A stretch of DNA of 64,000 bases from Hymenoscyphus infarciens. Its lineage: Eukaryota > Ascomycota > Leotiomycetes > Helotiales > Helotiaceae. The notes below the pieces were generated by a model that did not search any database, was not told the DNA's origin, and was given only the letters and a program-made list of their open reading frames with translations. Shown here piece by piece: positions 34,230 through 45,232 of this stretch. Location: contig LLCB01000269.1 in NCBI GenBank assembly GCA_001414345.1, positions 1 through 64,000 on the forward strand, written 5' to 3'. Positions within the stretch are counted from its first letter, which is position 1. Every line of letters begins with the position of its first letter. Both the position numbers and the translations under genes were made by a program.

Positions 34230-36767
34230 AACGACCAGAGAAGATTAAAAGACTGAAATTTCATGCCGCCATGGCCCCAAAGATCATCCATCGGGTTTCT
34301 TTCATCAATTATATCCAGGACTTGGGCAAATCTGGGGTTGAAACGCAGCCAAAAGTACAGATTTGAAGACGCGGGGCAAGGCTTCCATTGTGGGGATATA
34401 CGAGACGAAAAAAATGTGTTATCGTCTTCTTTTTCCGGCATGGCGGGGTTATTATAGTATTATAGGTACTGACAATTTCGAGTATTTTGTAGTGCATGAA
34501 TGATAGTCGGCTATGATGAATGATAATCGGCTACGGTGTACGAAATATCACCCCACAAAAACAAAAACTATTTTCAACTTTTTAATCGCTGGCATTGGCA
34601 GTACAGTGTCGAAATGCATCAATGATCGCCAGCGAACAAACTGCCTGGGAATTGAACGGATGACGCAACTTACCTCAACCACCATGTTGCGGCGCCTCTT
34701 GATGGCGTTCACGTTGTTGCTAACAATAGCTGTTCTTTATGTGCGTTCGCGCTTGCAACGCTCTGCAAGGCAGAGGCTTTTTCGGTCCACTGGCTGCTGG
34801 ATGATGGCGTTGATGACTGCAGGCTGTTCTGGCCATTTTGCGAATCCTCATAGCCGAATCAGGCCTTCGGAAGGCGAAAGGTGCTCGAAGGAACCGAAGC
34901 CCCTCCCGATCGGTCTCCAAAAGAAAACCTGGAAGCGGCACGCAGGATGTTGTACGATATATGGATTTTCGCTAGTATGGAGAGACAAAACTTCAAATCA
35001 CACAACTCCGAAGATACAATCATCCAGGACACCACATCAAGAGCTGTTGTCATGTTCTCAAGTGCCGCTTTTCTCTTCCACCCTCACGTTGGCGCGCGGG
35101 AAAAATACCAGGGCTGCTCGGGGTTGGATGGGTTTGTTTCAACCACCAGAACCTCTGCCAATTATAACCCCTCCTCAAGGTTCTCCCCAGGCTTCGTTTC
35201 AAATTGCTCGAATCATCCCGCCTTAGCGGCCTTACTTGCTGTCGCTTCGTCCTATGTTGCGCACTGTGTGCCTCTCGGAGCGTGGCATTGTCTGTGTACC
35301 TTGCGGGATGGCACCAGAGTTTTAAACCTTTGGCGCACGCCAGAGGAGGCAACTTGTGGGAAAGCTTGTGAACTTCAGATGCAAGTAGAGTGCGCCAACT
35401 GAGCCCCAAGCGCCCCTATCTGGCGATTTTACTCTCCTCCCCCCTAATTAAATGTTATTTCTGACAGCTGGGAACCTTAAAATCGTGCGGGCGTTGCACC
35501 AAAAAAAGAAGGTTCAGGTTTAACGTTTATTTAGGGGGGGGAGAGTAGATTGACGACTTCCAGCAGAGGGAGGCGATTGGTCTTAGTGGGCTGATCGATG
35601 CTAGAACGCGCGCTCCGATCGACCTTGACAATTTTACAGGTCCGTTGGCTTTTATATTGCAAAAGTAGACACAACTTACAGCAGCTTTTGATAGGGGTTT
35701 TTCTTGCTGTTGGCCTGGAATTCGTTGGGCAGGAAAAGGAGCAGTATCGTGGAACTGCAGTACACGTCAAGGTGAGCTGCAGGAATTAGTGCCACCCAAC
35801 TTCTGAGAATTGTTCCCCCTCAAAACGGTAAGGGATCAATATACTTTCCTTACTCCTTCTCCCTCACTACGGAATATCGAGGCGTTCCCTATCAAGCAGA
35901 GATGGAGCTAGACTCAAGTTGAGGCAAGGCAAGTCACGACTCACCAGTGGGCGTTGCCGCTTTTCAGTGGCTCAATCGCCCCCTTGTTTGTTCAAGATCC
36001 ATTCTTTTCATGGATCCCATCAAATCCTGATCCTTGTCTTGCAGATGACCCCTGCAGCTCCTCCTTGTGCCTTTGCTTCCCTTTTTCTCTCCCCCCTTCA
36101 AAACCGCCCTTTCTTCCCCCTTCACAAAGCACCAACTTCACCAACAACTTTCAACGCACATCGCCTGGCCGATTAGTTTGCGCAATCTACATTCCTTTGT
36201 TTCGACTGGTTGTTCGAAATACACTCTTTATCGACAATCCTCTCGCTCTTTCCACCCAACGGTCTCGAACATCCCGACGACTCTAACAAACGAAATCTTT
36301 CTTACTCACAGGACTGCGTCCCCCAACAACTTCCAATTTCATTGCCAGCTCATCGCTCCACCACTAAATATTTCAACCTTCCGTATATATTCCCATCTAG
36401 CTTTTATCACCAGCACACCAGTCACGCGCTACAGGATCACCCCTCCAGCAAACTACTGCCACGGAAAGTGCAATCGACCTTCGAGGAACTATCATCATCC
36501 ACCACCATCACAAGGACGCAAGGAGCTTCTCCTTCCTGAACAGCACTCCTCCGATTCACGACAAGCCAAAAGGTTGAACCTGCAGCTAGCCTGTGACCAT
36601 CATCCAATAGCGTCCCAAGCTTACCTGCACCTTCCCCAAACAATCTCGTCACATTCGACCCCACCTTCGATACAAGCTCCACTGTCGTACACCCATACAT
36701 TTGGCTAAAAAGGAAAATCTCACCCACCTTCTCTAGGAAATCCGGATAACCATTCCATTCAGCAAAA
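34230..36767. other. Intergenic, 2.5 kb, with a candidate MITE and a long leader
   Basis: No gene was recognised. Several open frames up to 237 codons exist, but they overlap each other on both strands and match nothing known. The stretch holds a 114-bp inverted-repeat element (35432-35545). From about 36050 to 36767 it becomes pyrimidine-rich with CCACC and TTCACC runs, consistent with a long 5' UTR of the gene at 36768. Confidence 0.45.
35432..35545. mobile_element. Candidate 114-bp mariner/Stowaway-like MITE
   Basis: The ends CTCTCCTCCCCCCTAATTAA (35432 on) and the complement of TTTATTTAGGGGGGGGAGAG (to 35545) form 25-bp imperfect inverted repeats. They are bounded by a TA dinucleotide on both sides (35430-35431 and 35546-35547), as expected for Tc1/mariner-derived elements. 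There is no coding capacity. A simple hairpin is the alternative. Confidence 0.55.
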
Positions 36768-37532
36768 ATGTCACTCGCACGAGCTTTCACGACGAAGAGG
36801 AGTAGGGCTGCCTCAGATATTTCCGCACCAATGCCATCGAGAAGTTTGACAACGAAGAAATCTTTGGGTTCCAACAACATTAGAAATAAGATCTCTGCTC
36901 CCATCGAATTGCTTTCGACTACAAATATGCTGTCTTACAACGCGCCCGATCTTTTCCCAAAGACACCTTCGTCTTCTACTTCGAGATCATCAAATTCGGA
37001 TGATGATTCTGACCGATCCGTTGCCTCGAACCCATTTTCGCCTACGGATTCAACAGATAATTCCTCCATCGGATCCTCATCACCAACCTCACCCGACCCA
37101 AATCACCTCTCTTGTTACTTTGGCCAGCTCCCACCGAAAGAGTCTACTGAAGACGCACCCATCATTCCCAAGCGAGCTATCTCACATACCAAGAAGAATG
37201 CCGAAATTCTAGCTCGCAAGCGGTCCGTATCACGGATATCACCAAAGAACAGCATCTCGACCGTCAGATCATCAATCAATATGTTCTCGTCCGCTACTGT
37301 GGATGGTCCTGACCATCCATTTGGTAACGAGCTTGCCAAAGTCACCGAGATCGCCGAAGACTATGGTATCACTCGGGAGAGAATGACCGTGGTAGATGAG
37401 GAAGAGCAAGAGCTTGCATCAAGAGGTTTGTTCAAGTTCCGGGCGGAGGATTACATGAGCGAGATTCAAGGACTCTTCACAAGCGCATTTGGCGAAGTGA
37501 AGAAGCCAGCCATATCGGCGATGTGGATATAG
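36768..37532 (+). CDS. Conserved-looking fungal protein of unknown function
   Basis: Uninterrupted 254-residue frame. I do not recognise a family. The N-terminus is basic and serine-rich (MSLARAFTTKRSRAASDISA), followed by a low-complexity S/T/D segment with SNSDDDSDRS and SPTDSTDNSS, then PIIPKRAISHTKKNAEILARKRSVSRIS. The C-terminal 75 residues look ordered and acidic-amphipathic (FGNELAKVTEIAEDYGI, VVDEEEQELASRGLFKFRAEDYMSEI, LFTSAFGEVKK). Such a compact ordered tail after a disordered phospho-rich head is common in fungal regulatory proteins, but no role can be claimed. A long pyrimidine-rich leader precedes it. No intron signals are needed. Confidence 0.7.
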   Translation: MSLARAFTTKRSRAASDISAPMPSRSLTTKKSLGSNNIRNKISAPIELLSTTNMLSYNAPDLFPKTPSSSTSRSSNSDDDSDRSVASNPFSPTDSTDNSSIGSSSPTSPDPNHLSCYFGQLPPKESTEDAPIIPKRAISHTKKNAEILARKRSVSRISPKNSISTVRSSINMFSSATVDGPDHPFGNELAKVTEIAEDYGITRERMTVVDEEEQELASRGLFKFRAEDYMSEIQGLFTSAFGEVKKPAISAMWI

Positions 37533-39722
37533 AACCTGGTCTCCGATGTTTTCTCTTTTCTTTACGCACAATACCCACCGATTTCGGACCTTCACTGTAT
37601 ATATTTTACGGCCACTTGGGTCACATTCTCACGCTCATTCACGGTTACTTTTTAAACAATACCATTTGGTTCGACACGGTCTCTGGAAAAGGGAAGGGGA
37701 GTTCATTTATGGAAATTGGGTGACAATTTGAAGTTGTCTATGGGGTGGCCTGATTGTCGAGTTTCAGTAATCGTCTACATTGTCTTTATGGCTATCTACG
37801 CTCTTTACGATTCATTTCAGGGTGGTTTTGCAGCTAGTCTGCGATATCACACGACTTACACACTGCCTGTAAACAGATTAAATCTAAAGTTAAACGAACA
37901 CATCATTCTACATTCTCTCTGTCTCTTGTTCCAACATGCAAATATCGCTGATACCTCGTCTTACAGCGATATCACTAGCAAAACTTGATGTCTTGTTCGA
38001 AGTTAAATCTCAGTCATAATGCGGAGAATATAAGATGCAATGCACAGATCTACGTTCCAGATTTGCGAATCTCGAGGTACAGATAACATCGGCAAGGGAC
38101 TGCTTGCGAAGATTGGGACGTTCCCGGATCTACAAAAGCCCTTCGATCTTGGGTTGGGATGGCACTTGAATATCTCAAACTCCCTCTGTGTGATGCTCCG
38201 CGGCGCTCGGCTGGGGAAAGCTTTAACCACACGGGGAACAATTGACTGGGCTCCAGAGGGAAAAGCAGCACTCGATTTTTCGTGGAGGAATTAAAGATTT
38301 CCGATATGTTTAGCCTTTGATTGTCTTTGAGTTATTGCATGTTTATTGATTTCTGATGAGGAATTTGATATTCTCCTACTTCGGCAGAAGGCTCGTTCCT
38401 GGATCACGTGTTGAAGAAAGCGCTTGGCTATATTTAGCTTTAGCGTGGTTTTTAGGCGGGGCTATTTGTGATTCTTTTTTCCGCGATTGAAAACGAGAAA
38501 CAGTGAACTTGTTTGAAGAAATTTCCGACCACAAACAGCCTCAACAACGATTATACGAGCACGGTTCAAACACAATAAACCTCACCTGTAAGCTTCCGTC
38601 TTCCGTTCTTATTCTCCCCGTCCTCCGCACGCGTCGAAATTGAAACACAACACCAAACCTCTCGAAATGATGAGATCCCATAAACCCCAAATATATCTTT
38701 AGGAAGAGCCGTCTTAGGCTGACGCTTCACGCTTTTCTGCGCGGGCTTTGTGTCGGCATCGTCATATGCGGCAGGTCTTTTCGCGCTGTGAAGCGTTGGC
38801 GGTGCTTAGAATCTGGGTTTCTGAAATGAGAATTCTATTGTGTTTCTTTTGCTAGCGGGGCACCTTTTGGCATTGGAATTTGATTGCTAATTCTTTGCAA
38901 GGTTTTAGGATGTGTTTTGTCAGACGATATCTCGCGGGTTTCTCCTTTGTTGGACGCTGACGAGATTGGATTTTGTGAGAAGAGGCACTTGAAACCTTTA
39001 TCTCGAGTGATATTGTCATGGGATTTGTGGCGCACATCGATGTCGAGAACACAAGATACACGAGGCATCCTACCACGGTCGACATTTGGAACGCCGCAAC
39101 GTCTGGCTTATAGTGTTGTGCGGTTCGTATTTTAGCGGATGCGATTACGATATTCAAAACACTCCGACCCGTTCCGCGTGTTTTAAAATCCGATATTGAA
39201 CAAATCGGTCTCGAAGCTTATGTCTTAGTTGATATAGCCCCACGGCGATCTTGTTTGGTAGACTGCTTTGCCATGGATGGTCCTGTGAAGACGCTCGTCT
39301 TTAATATATTCAAAATTTGTTTTGATGTCCACAGAGCTTTGCTAGTGCAATATCTGTAATGCTAAGGAGAGGGATTGCACGCTGAAGAAACGGAAATGCA
39401 TCGTGATGTCTTTTATATACATTAGTGTATAGATTTCATAATAGCAACTATTATTCCTATAAATTTATGATGACCTCAGGGTAACCTTTTGAAGCGATGG
39501 GAGTTACTTCGAAGTATGTCTTAACTAAAAGCTATGACCATACTTGTAGGACCCAATCTTAGGTAAATATATTAAATATAGTCCAGTGAATCATTGATAT
39601 GCTTCCTCACTCACACGGGGGTTGGGCTCAAGTGAGAAAGGCTGAACTTCGGAAAGCCTCGTTGAGAAACCTCAGCCTGATAGATGACCTCTAGAACATC
39701 AACAACAATCCAAACACCCATC
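37533..39722. other. Intergenic, about 2.2 kb
   Basis: The first 500 bp is probably the 3' UTR of the 254-residue gene. No coding frame with recognisable content was found in the rest. The last 200 bp is the promoter of the TLS1/Hep59 gene. Confidence 0.45.
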
Positions 39723-40913
39723 ATGTCGCAAAATTCGGCACCAGATATTCCTGCCTCCGAGCCAGCTGTTCTTTTTCGTCCTTCCAAAAAGCGCAAAATC
39801 TATCGCCAACGTGCGGCCTCACCCTCTCCCGATGCCCCTCCCTCAATCGCAAGCCCGGTTGCCCCCGCGCCCCAAAGCCTCGATGAACTCATCAGCAGCA
39901 CAGCGCAAGATGTCGATACAGAATCCGCTGACGTAGACATGGGGGAAATACTGAGACTACGGAAGATACAACGTAGAGGAAAAGGCGGTGTTGAATTTCG
40001 AGCTGGGAATGCAAACGCCAGTTCAACGAAAGAATCCCACGAGTTGGTAGTCCGAGAGGAACTTGTTGAAAAAGGGTTAGGAGAAACTACTGGAGGGGGA
40101 GTCGTACGGAAATTCGCAGCGCAAACTGGAACTGTGGGTGATGTTAATAAACATATGTGAGTGCCCTCCCGGTGTGGCTGTTGATGGGAGAAGATGAACA
40201 GTGACTAATGAGGGAAGGATGGCATATATAGATTCTGAGATCGCTAAACGTCGTATGGGCGAGTTGCAAATATCTAAACCTACCACGAGCGAAGAAGTTG
40301 GGGACGCGAGACCTACTTCGGCTGGAAAGGGAATTGCAGAGGTCAACCGACAACCTGCTGCGCTGGGGAAACTTCATGAGATTGATCTTGGAGATGAAGC
40401 GAGGGATAAGAATGTTGCTAGGACGGATATGGCTACAAGACGAATGAATGGGGAGGCAGTGGCTGAGGAAAGTGCGCAGAAAAAACCCACTAAAGTGCGG
40501 TTAGGGAGGGATGGAAAGCCATGGCGAGGCAGGAAAAGACGGGGAAGTGATGATATTCGTCGAGATCAACTAGTTGATGAGGTTCTGAGGGAAAATAAAC
40601 GTATGTTGCTCCCTCCTTGCTTGGCTTGGATTTATACTAACATAAAATAGTTGAAATTTACGACTCGCCCTCAGAAAACGAAGCAACTCCTGGTGATGAC
40701 CAGGCAGCTGATGATCGTATTGCTGAGGCTTTCAGGAAGGAATTCATGGATTCTGTGGCCGCCAGGCAGAGAAAGCAGAAGGTGGGGCCACCTGCTCCAA
40801 CCCGAACTGCTGGAGGCAAGAAAGAAGAGGTTTTACAAGGACCTAAATTAGGTGGTAGTAGGAGTGCCAGAGCGGCTATGAGGGAGACGATGCTGAAAGC
40901 TGCTAAGAAGTAG
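39723..40913 (+). CDS. TLS1: TLS1 / Hep59 (C9orf78) family protein
   Basis: Three exons (39723-40156, 40218-40600, 40651-40913) give 359 residues. Family marks are the N-terminal FRPSKKRKIYRQR, LDELISS and MGEILRLRKIQRRGKGGVEF, and the conserved KHMMAYIDSEIAKRR block that spans the first splice junction. The C-terminus has VLRENKLEIYDS and a basic tail ending KAAKK. Fission-yeast Tls1 binds the spliceosomal helicase Brr2 and is needed for splicing of shelterin and silencing transcripts; human C9orf78 is also spliceosomal. A nuclear splicing role is inferred. An in-frame ATG at 39684 would add 13 residues; the downstream ATG was preferred because the conserved part begins after it. Confidence 0.9.
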
Positions 40914-42030
40914 TATATCTTAATGGTATGGGGTTCTTTGCGGTTCTTCGCCATGGTTTATTATTACTTACCTTTGGGTCAAGGTTAGGGAGTTTGTGAA
41001 TATTGAGTATGTACAGTACGTATAATTGTGAAGTATAAACTCTTGTGATGCTTTTCTAATTTGCTGTTATTTTTTCCTCTTTATTTGTGCATTTTCAAGC
41101 TTGGTTGCTCTGAGCCGCTCAAAGCCAATTTTCGAGTCTCTCATTCTCACCCATGCTGTTTTATTTATCCTCATACATCTGCTTTTTTTGAGATCATTTG
41201 ACTTGAAAGGCTTGGCCTATCAATTGGGCCTCGTGCCTTCTGGGTGGTAGGAAGATCCGTAAGAAGCCAGGCACCTTCTTTCTTATTTGCCGTCAGCTGT
41301 TAATTGAGAACTTCTAGGAGAATTAGGAAATGAGTCGTCTAACAATCACTGTAAACTGTTTCGTACACTTCTTGGTTCAGTAGGCTACAGCGGCTGGTGG
41401 GATTCTCAGTTTGGTGCAGGCACAATTATTCTCCTTGTCGGTCAACGAGATTCCTGCGATTTTGAACTGAGATGCTTGGTATCTGGAAAGGTGTCGTTTT
41501 TTGCGCTTGTCGGATTGATCGCGTCACTTTCTATCTATTTGCCTGTGGTTTGAATTTCTTCCTTTACCTAGCCTGGCCAGTTTCAGGTCCCTTCCTTTGG
41601 AATGGTTCCACCACTTACTTGGTTGGCGGCGGATGTCGGAAGTTCGCGGTCCTACTGTGCCTCAGCCTTAAATAATGTTGCAGTAAATCTTTCCTCGGGC
41701 CAAATGAGCCTCATTCGTTGGCGAGAATAGACAACGAATAATAATTACAACATTTTGCGACCTTACTAAATAAGATCTTCACATTATTGAAATTCATTGC
41801 TGACGGGAGAACAAAATTAAACAGAGGAGGGAAATCAAATTTTCAATTCTCCCCAGACGTGTAAGTTTATTGTTAGCGATTTTTCTGAATATGATTTTAA
41901 ATTTATTTACATACCAGAAGTAAAGATTATTCTAAGATTGTTTAAATTGAATTAGAAAAAACACTTTTCAGGAACTCTTTTCATTTTTAAGTTACCTTTC
42001 TCCCTTCGACCTGTTCTAACCCTACCTCTG
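40914..42030. other. Intergenic between convergent genes
   Basis: 3' UTRs of the TLS1-like gene and the RING gene. It becomes AT-rich after 41700. No gene was recognised. Confidence 0.5.
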
Positions 42031-42912
42031 CTAAGCATAATCACCTTGAAGTATAAGAAGCCAGCGTGGGATTAGCAAATGTCCATCATCATCGCTTTCA
42101 TCCTCCATAAAGGGGTCACCTGGAAACGCAAATTCGGAGCGACGAAAGGACCACCGGTCCAGAGGGCAAGTCGCAATCTCCTTATCCTTTACCCATTCCT
42201 CAACACACCCTCGACAGAAAATGTGATTGGATGGACAAGCTATATGAACTAAATTGTCGCTCTCTTCGCAAATCGGGCAACTAGTGAAGTCAGCTGGAAG
42301 ATTTTCTGGGAGGATATCTCTTACCAGTGGCCTAAACGACTGTCCCCCTTGCAGTGCTCTATAGCGAGCTTGAAGCTGCCGTGTATAGTCTGTCATTGAT
42401 TGAGATAGAGTTTTCATACAAATTCCTCGTTCTAAGACTTCATTCATGAAGCGGAGCGTATCCATAAGTCTTAGAAACCGCGAGCGATAGTTAGCAAATA
42501 CCTCTTCCAAATCGAAAACTGTGAAGGTTCGATCAAGAAGATCTCTAATGGAAAGATCCACACATCTTCGAGCTGTGGTTAGCCAGTGAATTTCTGCCAT
42601 GGAGAGGACAGTCATGAACTCACGGTCTGTGCTTGAAAGCTCCAAAATCTCCCAGAAGAGATCTAGATGCTCATGGTATCTGTTGGAGATATTTTCGGCT
42701 AAAGACACAAACCCTGGTAAGGACTCTGTTGTGGCTTCGAGTTCGGACCAGTATTCTCTGTTATAAATGCAGTTGACACAGGTAAAGTCAACTACTATGT
42801 CGATATCATGCTCAGGGATCGAACAACTACCGCTTCTTAGTTGGCCCCTGCATTGGTGAGTGTATGAGGTGCTATGAATGCATGCTCGGTTGATTGTTAT
42901 GTTGTAACACAT
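42031..42912 (-). CDS. RING-finger protein, likely E3 ubiquitin ligase
   Basis: Uninterrupted 293-residue frame. A C-terminal RING (about 210-255) reads CPICEESDNLVHIACPSNHIFCRGCVEEWV, then CPLDR. This is C3HC4 spacing with the PSNH and IFCRGC pattern. The N-terminus has a second Cys cluster (MCYNITINRACIHSTSYTHQCRG, later CVNCIYN) that may bind another zinc. The middle is helical. RING domains recruit E2 enzymes for ubiquitin transfer, but the substrate is unknown. It lies at the edge of an accessory island next to an unrecognised gene and two pseudogenes. Lineage-restricted RING genes of this size are frequent in such islands. No signal peptide or membrane segment was seen. Confidence 0.8.
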   Translation of the reverse strand: MCYNITINRACIHSTSYTHQCRGQLRSGSCSIPEHDIDIVVDFTCVNCIYNREYWSELEATTESLPGFVSLAENISNRYHEHLDLFWEILELSSTDREFMTVLSMAEIHWLTTARRCVDLSIRDLLDRTFTVFDLEEVFANYRSRFLRLMDTLRFMNEVLERGICMKTLSQSMTDYTRQLQARYRALQGGQSFRPLVRDILPENLPADFTSCPICEESDNLVHIACPSNHIFCRGCVEEWVKDKEIATCPLDRWSFRRSEFAFPGDPFMEDESDDDGHLLIPRWLLILQGDYA

Positions 42913-43507
42913 TTTTCTATCTCGTGTGTTGGGGTGTAACTCGGAGTTGAGAGTATCTTTATTGATGCGATAAAGCTGATTCTTTTATATAATAGTTGTG
43001 GGTTAGGTTGTTCGAGTTGAGAGTGCAAATATTTGTATTATTCTCCCTTCAATGCTAATAGGTACCACCTACATATTAATTAAATACAATTCGTTGTTCA
43101 CATTGTTTCTATTGTCCAGATTTAGCAGCTGCTCTGTCAAAGGGAAATTCCTTTGAGGTTATATCAAGAGAAAGAAAAGGTTCAAAGATTCAAGTGAAGA
43201 ATATATACTCGGCTTTCTTTATTCTCGGGCAAAATGAAAGGGCGGAATCACAATCGTTTTGTTAGCTATGCATAAAGAAATATGAGTCAAAGATATTTAG
43301 CTTACGCGATGAATCATCCTATCGCTACCATCCTCTGAGGTTTCAAGGTACGAGGTCCATCACGCACTGAGGGGTGAATACAAGACAACTCTACATATGA
43401 AATTGAGCAAAATAGACAACTAAGAGCGCACTAATCTATAAAAGGAGAACTTGAATCTTATCCCGCGGTCTATATGATAAACGTTGAGCTAAGAAGTCTC
43501 CCCAGGT
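42913..43507. other. Intergenic, AT-rich
   Basis: Promoter side of the RING gene and 3' side of the next minus-strand gene. No coding signal was found. Confidence 0.5.
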
Positions 43508-44570
43508 TTACTTCCACTCTACCACTTCCCTATAACCCATGTTCCGTTTTTTAAACTTTCTATCAACCACAGTATGACTTTCCCAGTCATAGCAGTCTTT
43601 TTTTGTAGTAACACTACAAAGCGGCAGTGTATGTCGTTTTGTCATATCACAAAATACTCTTTCATGGAATGAGACAAAATCCGGTCCATAGGACATGGGA
43701 TTGGAGCAAAGTGCCGTGCTATTATGTCGACTATAGTGGCTTCCGACTATTGTATTCTGAAAAGGTGATACGGGAGTGGGAATCGACTTTTGAAATCGTG
43801 TGTAAGGGGTGTCGATGGCTTCGCTTATCGTGGAGAATAAACTCAAGAACCCGAATAAGCTAGCTCTTCCCATGCTACCAGAAGTTGCTACCCGCTGGTT
43901 TCCCCAGTCAGTAGCAGGTGTGCGACATAGCGACGTTGGATCCGTAGGTATAGAGAAATCATTTGACTCTCCAACGGCACTGAATTCCGGTGTATGGATT
44001 GTCATTTGAGTTGTCCAGTCCGCTGAGGAGCCAGTACCTCCGAGCCAAGTACAAAGTGGCTATTTAAAATTGTTAGAATATCGGCAAGCCTCGTTGTGAC
44101 TTACTCACCTTGTGTTGAGTGCCATTTGGCTGCGTCACATAAACATTTGAGTAATAGTACTGTCTATTACAGTGTTTCCCCATATCACCTAACCACCCAC
44201 GTTTCGTTCCGTCCGGCCAAGCATGCCCGATATATGCGATACAAATCGAATTGCTTCTACCCTCAACTTTAACGTAGGTAGGTTGTACGTTTGCCGGACT
44301 CTGGGGAACCACCACATCTGCAAATGAGCCAGATTCGACTGTCCCTTTTGGTTGAGCTTTTCCGAGCCTCTTTCCATCTTCATTCCATACCGTTATTGCC
44401 GGTACATCGCCTCCAAAAGTGTCGCTGCCGTTGAACATGCCAATTCCTATGCGCACAATTGATTGGGCACCTGGTGCACTGTTGGTATCAATAAGAGGTA
44501 GGATTTGAAGGATTCCAAGCCCGATTTCTGCAATCAGTGCGACGACTTCTATAACAACAGCGGCCGACAT
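43508..44570 (-). CDS. Unrecognised two-exon protein with hydrophobic N-terminal helix
   Basis: Exons 44570-44109 and 44059-43508 join in phase to 337 residues. I do not recognise a named family. The N-terminus is a long hydrophobic helix, MSAAVVIEVVALIAEIGLG then ILQILPLI, with two acidic residues, which could be a signal anchor or an amphipathic membrane-active helix. A globular region follows with GMFNGSDTFGGDVPAITVWNED, YVKVEGRSNSICIAYIGHAW, DGTKRGWLGDMGKHCNRQYY and PLCTWLGGTGSSADWTTQM, with conserved-looking Trp, Gly and Cys residues. The C-terminal half is less ordered. The splice join is exact and the protein remains unbroken in an island where its neighbours are decayed, so it is probably functional. 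No role is assigned. Confidence 0.75.
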
Positions 44571-45232
44571 GGCTCGTAGAGTAGATATTCTGTCCCTTGA
44601 CTCGAAAAACTTTGAAGAATGAATTCTGGCTTAAATTTAACCAACAGAACGCTGACTCGAAAAACACGGTGCTACTTACTGGCACTCATTTATATCAGAA
44701 TGGCTGGCAACTAAGCCTCAACGGACAGAGTATGTCACTAAAAGTGCCCTACCACCTTAACCACCCCGAAAACAGAGGAAAGAGCCCAACATCATTCGCT
44801 ACAAGCCGTCTTTCACAACCCGCCCACTCAGCCCTCGCATCTACCAGCCACCCAAAGAAAACAGAAACGGTTGCCTGTTACAGCCTTCCTGCCAAGTGTT
44901 TGCCTTTTCAAAACGCCACTCGGTATGTTTTACTTGATTGAGAAACGGGCGCACATAGATGACTCAGAATTGGGACGTCCAAATAATTTCAAAAAAAAAA
45001 CAAAACTACACTCCAAAACTCACCCCAAGCCGAAAATAAAACCCCATTTCAACAACAGATAAGATATAAAAAACGCGGTGGATCTTCGCTCGCTTAGAAG
45101 GGGCCCACCCCCTTTCCACTCCCACTTGAACTTTCTGCTTTATGACTCATGCATGTGTATTCATATTCCGATCGAAACGCAAATTTACATGCCCTCGTCT
45201 TCTTTTAATTGGAGCAACTCCCAGCTACGGAA
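44571..45232. other. Intergenic
   Basis: Promoter region of the 337-residue gene and downstream flank of the SET pseudogene. An A-run lies near 44990. No gene was recognised. Confidence 0.45.

Noticed and set aside
34513..35402. Two overlapping plus-strand frames of 237 and 173 codons
   Set aside because: They overlap in different frames, match no family and include the flank of a candidate MITE region.
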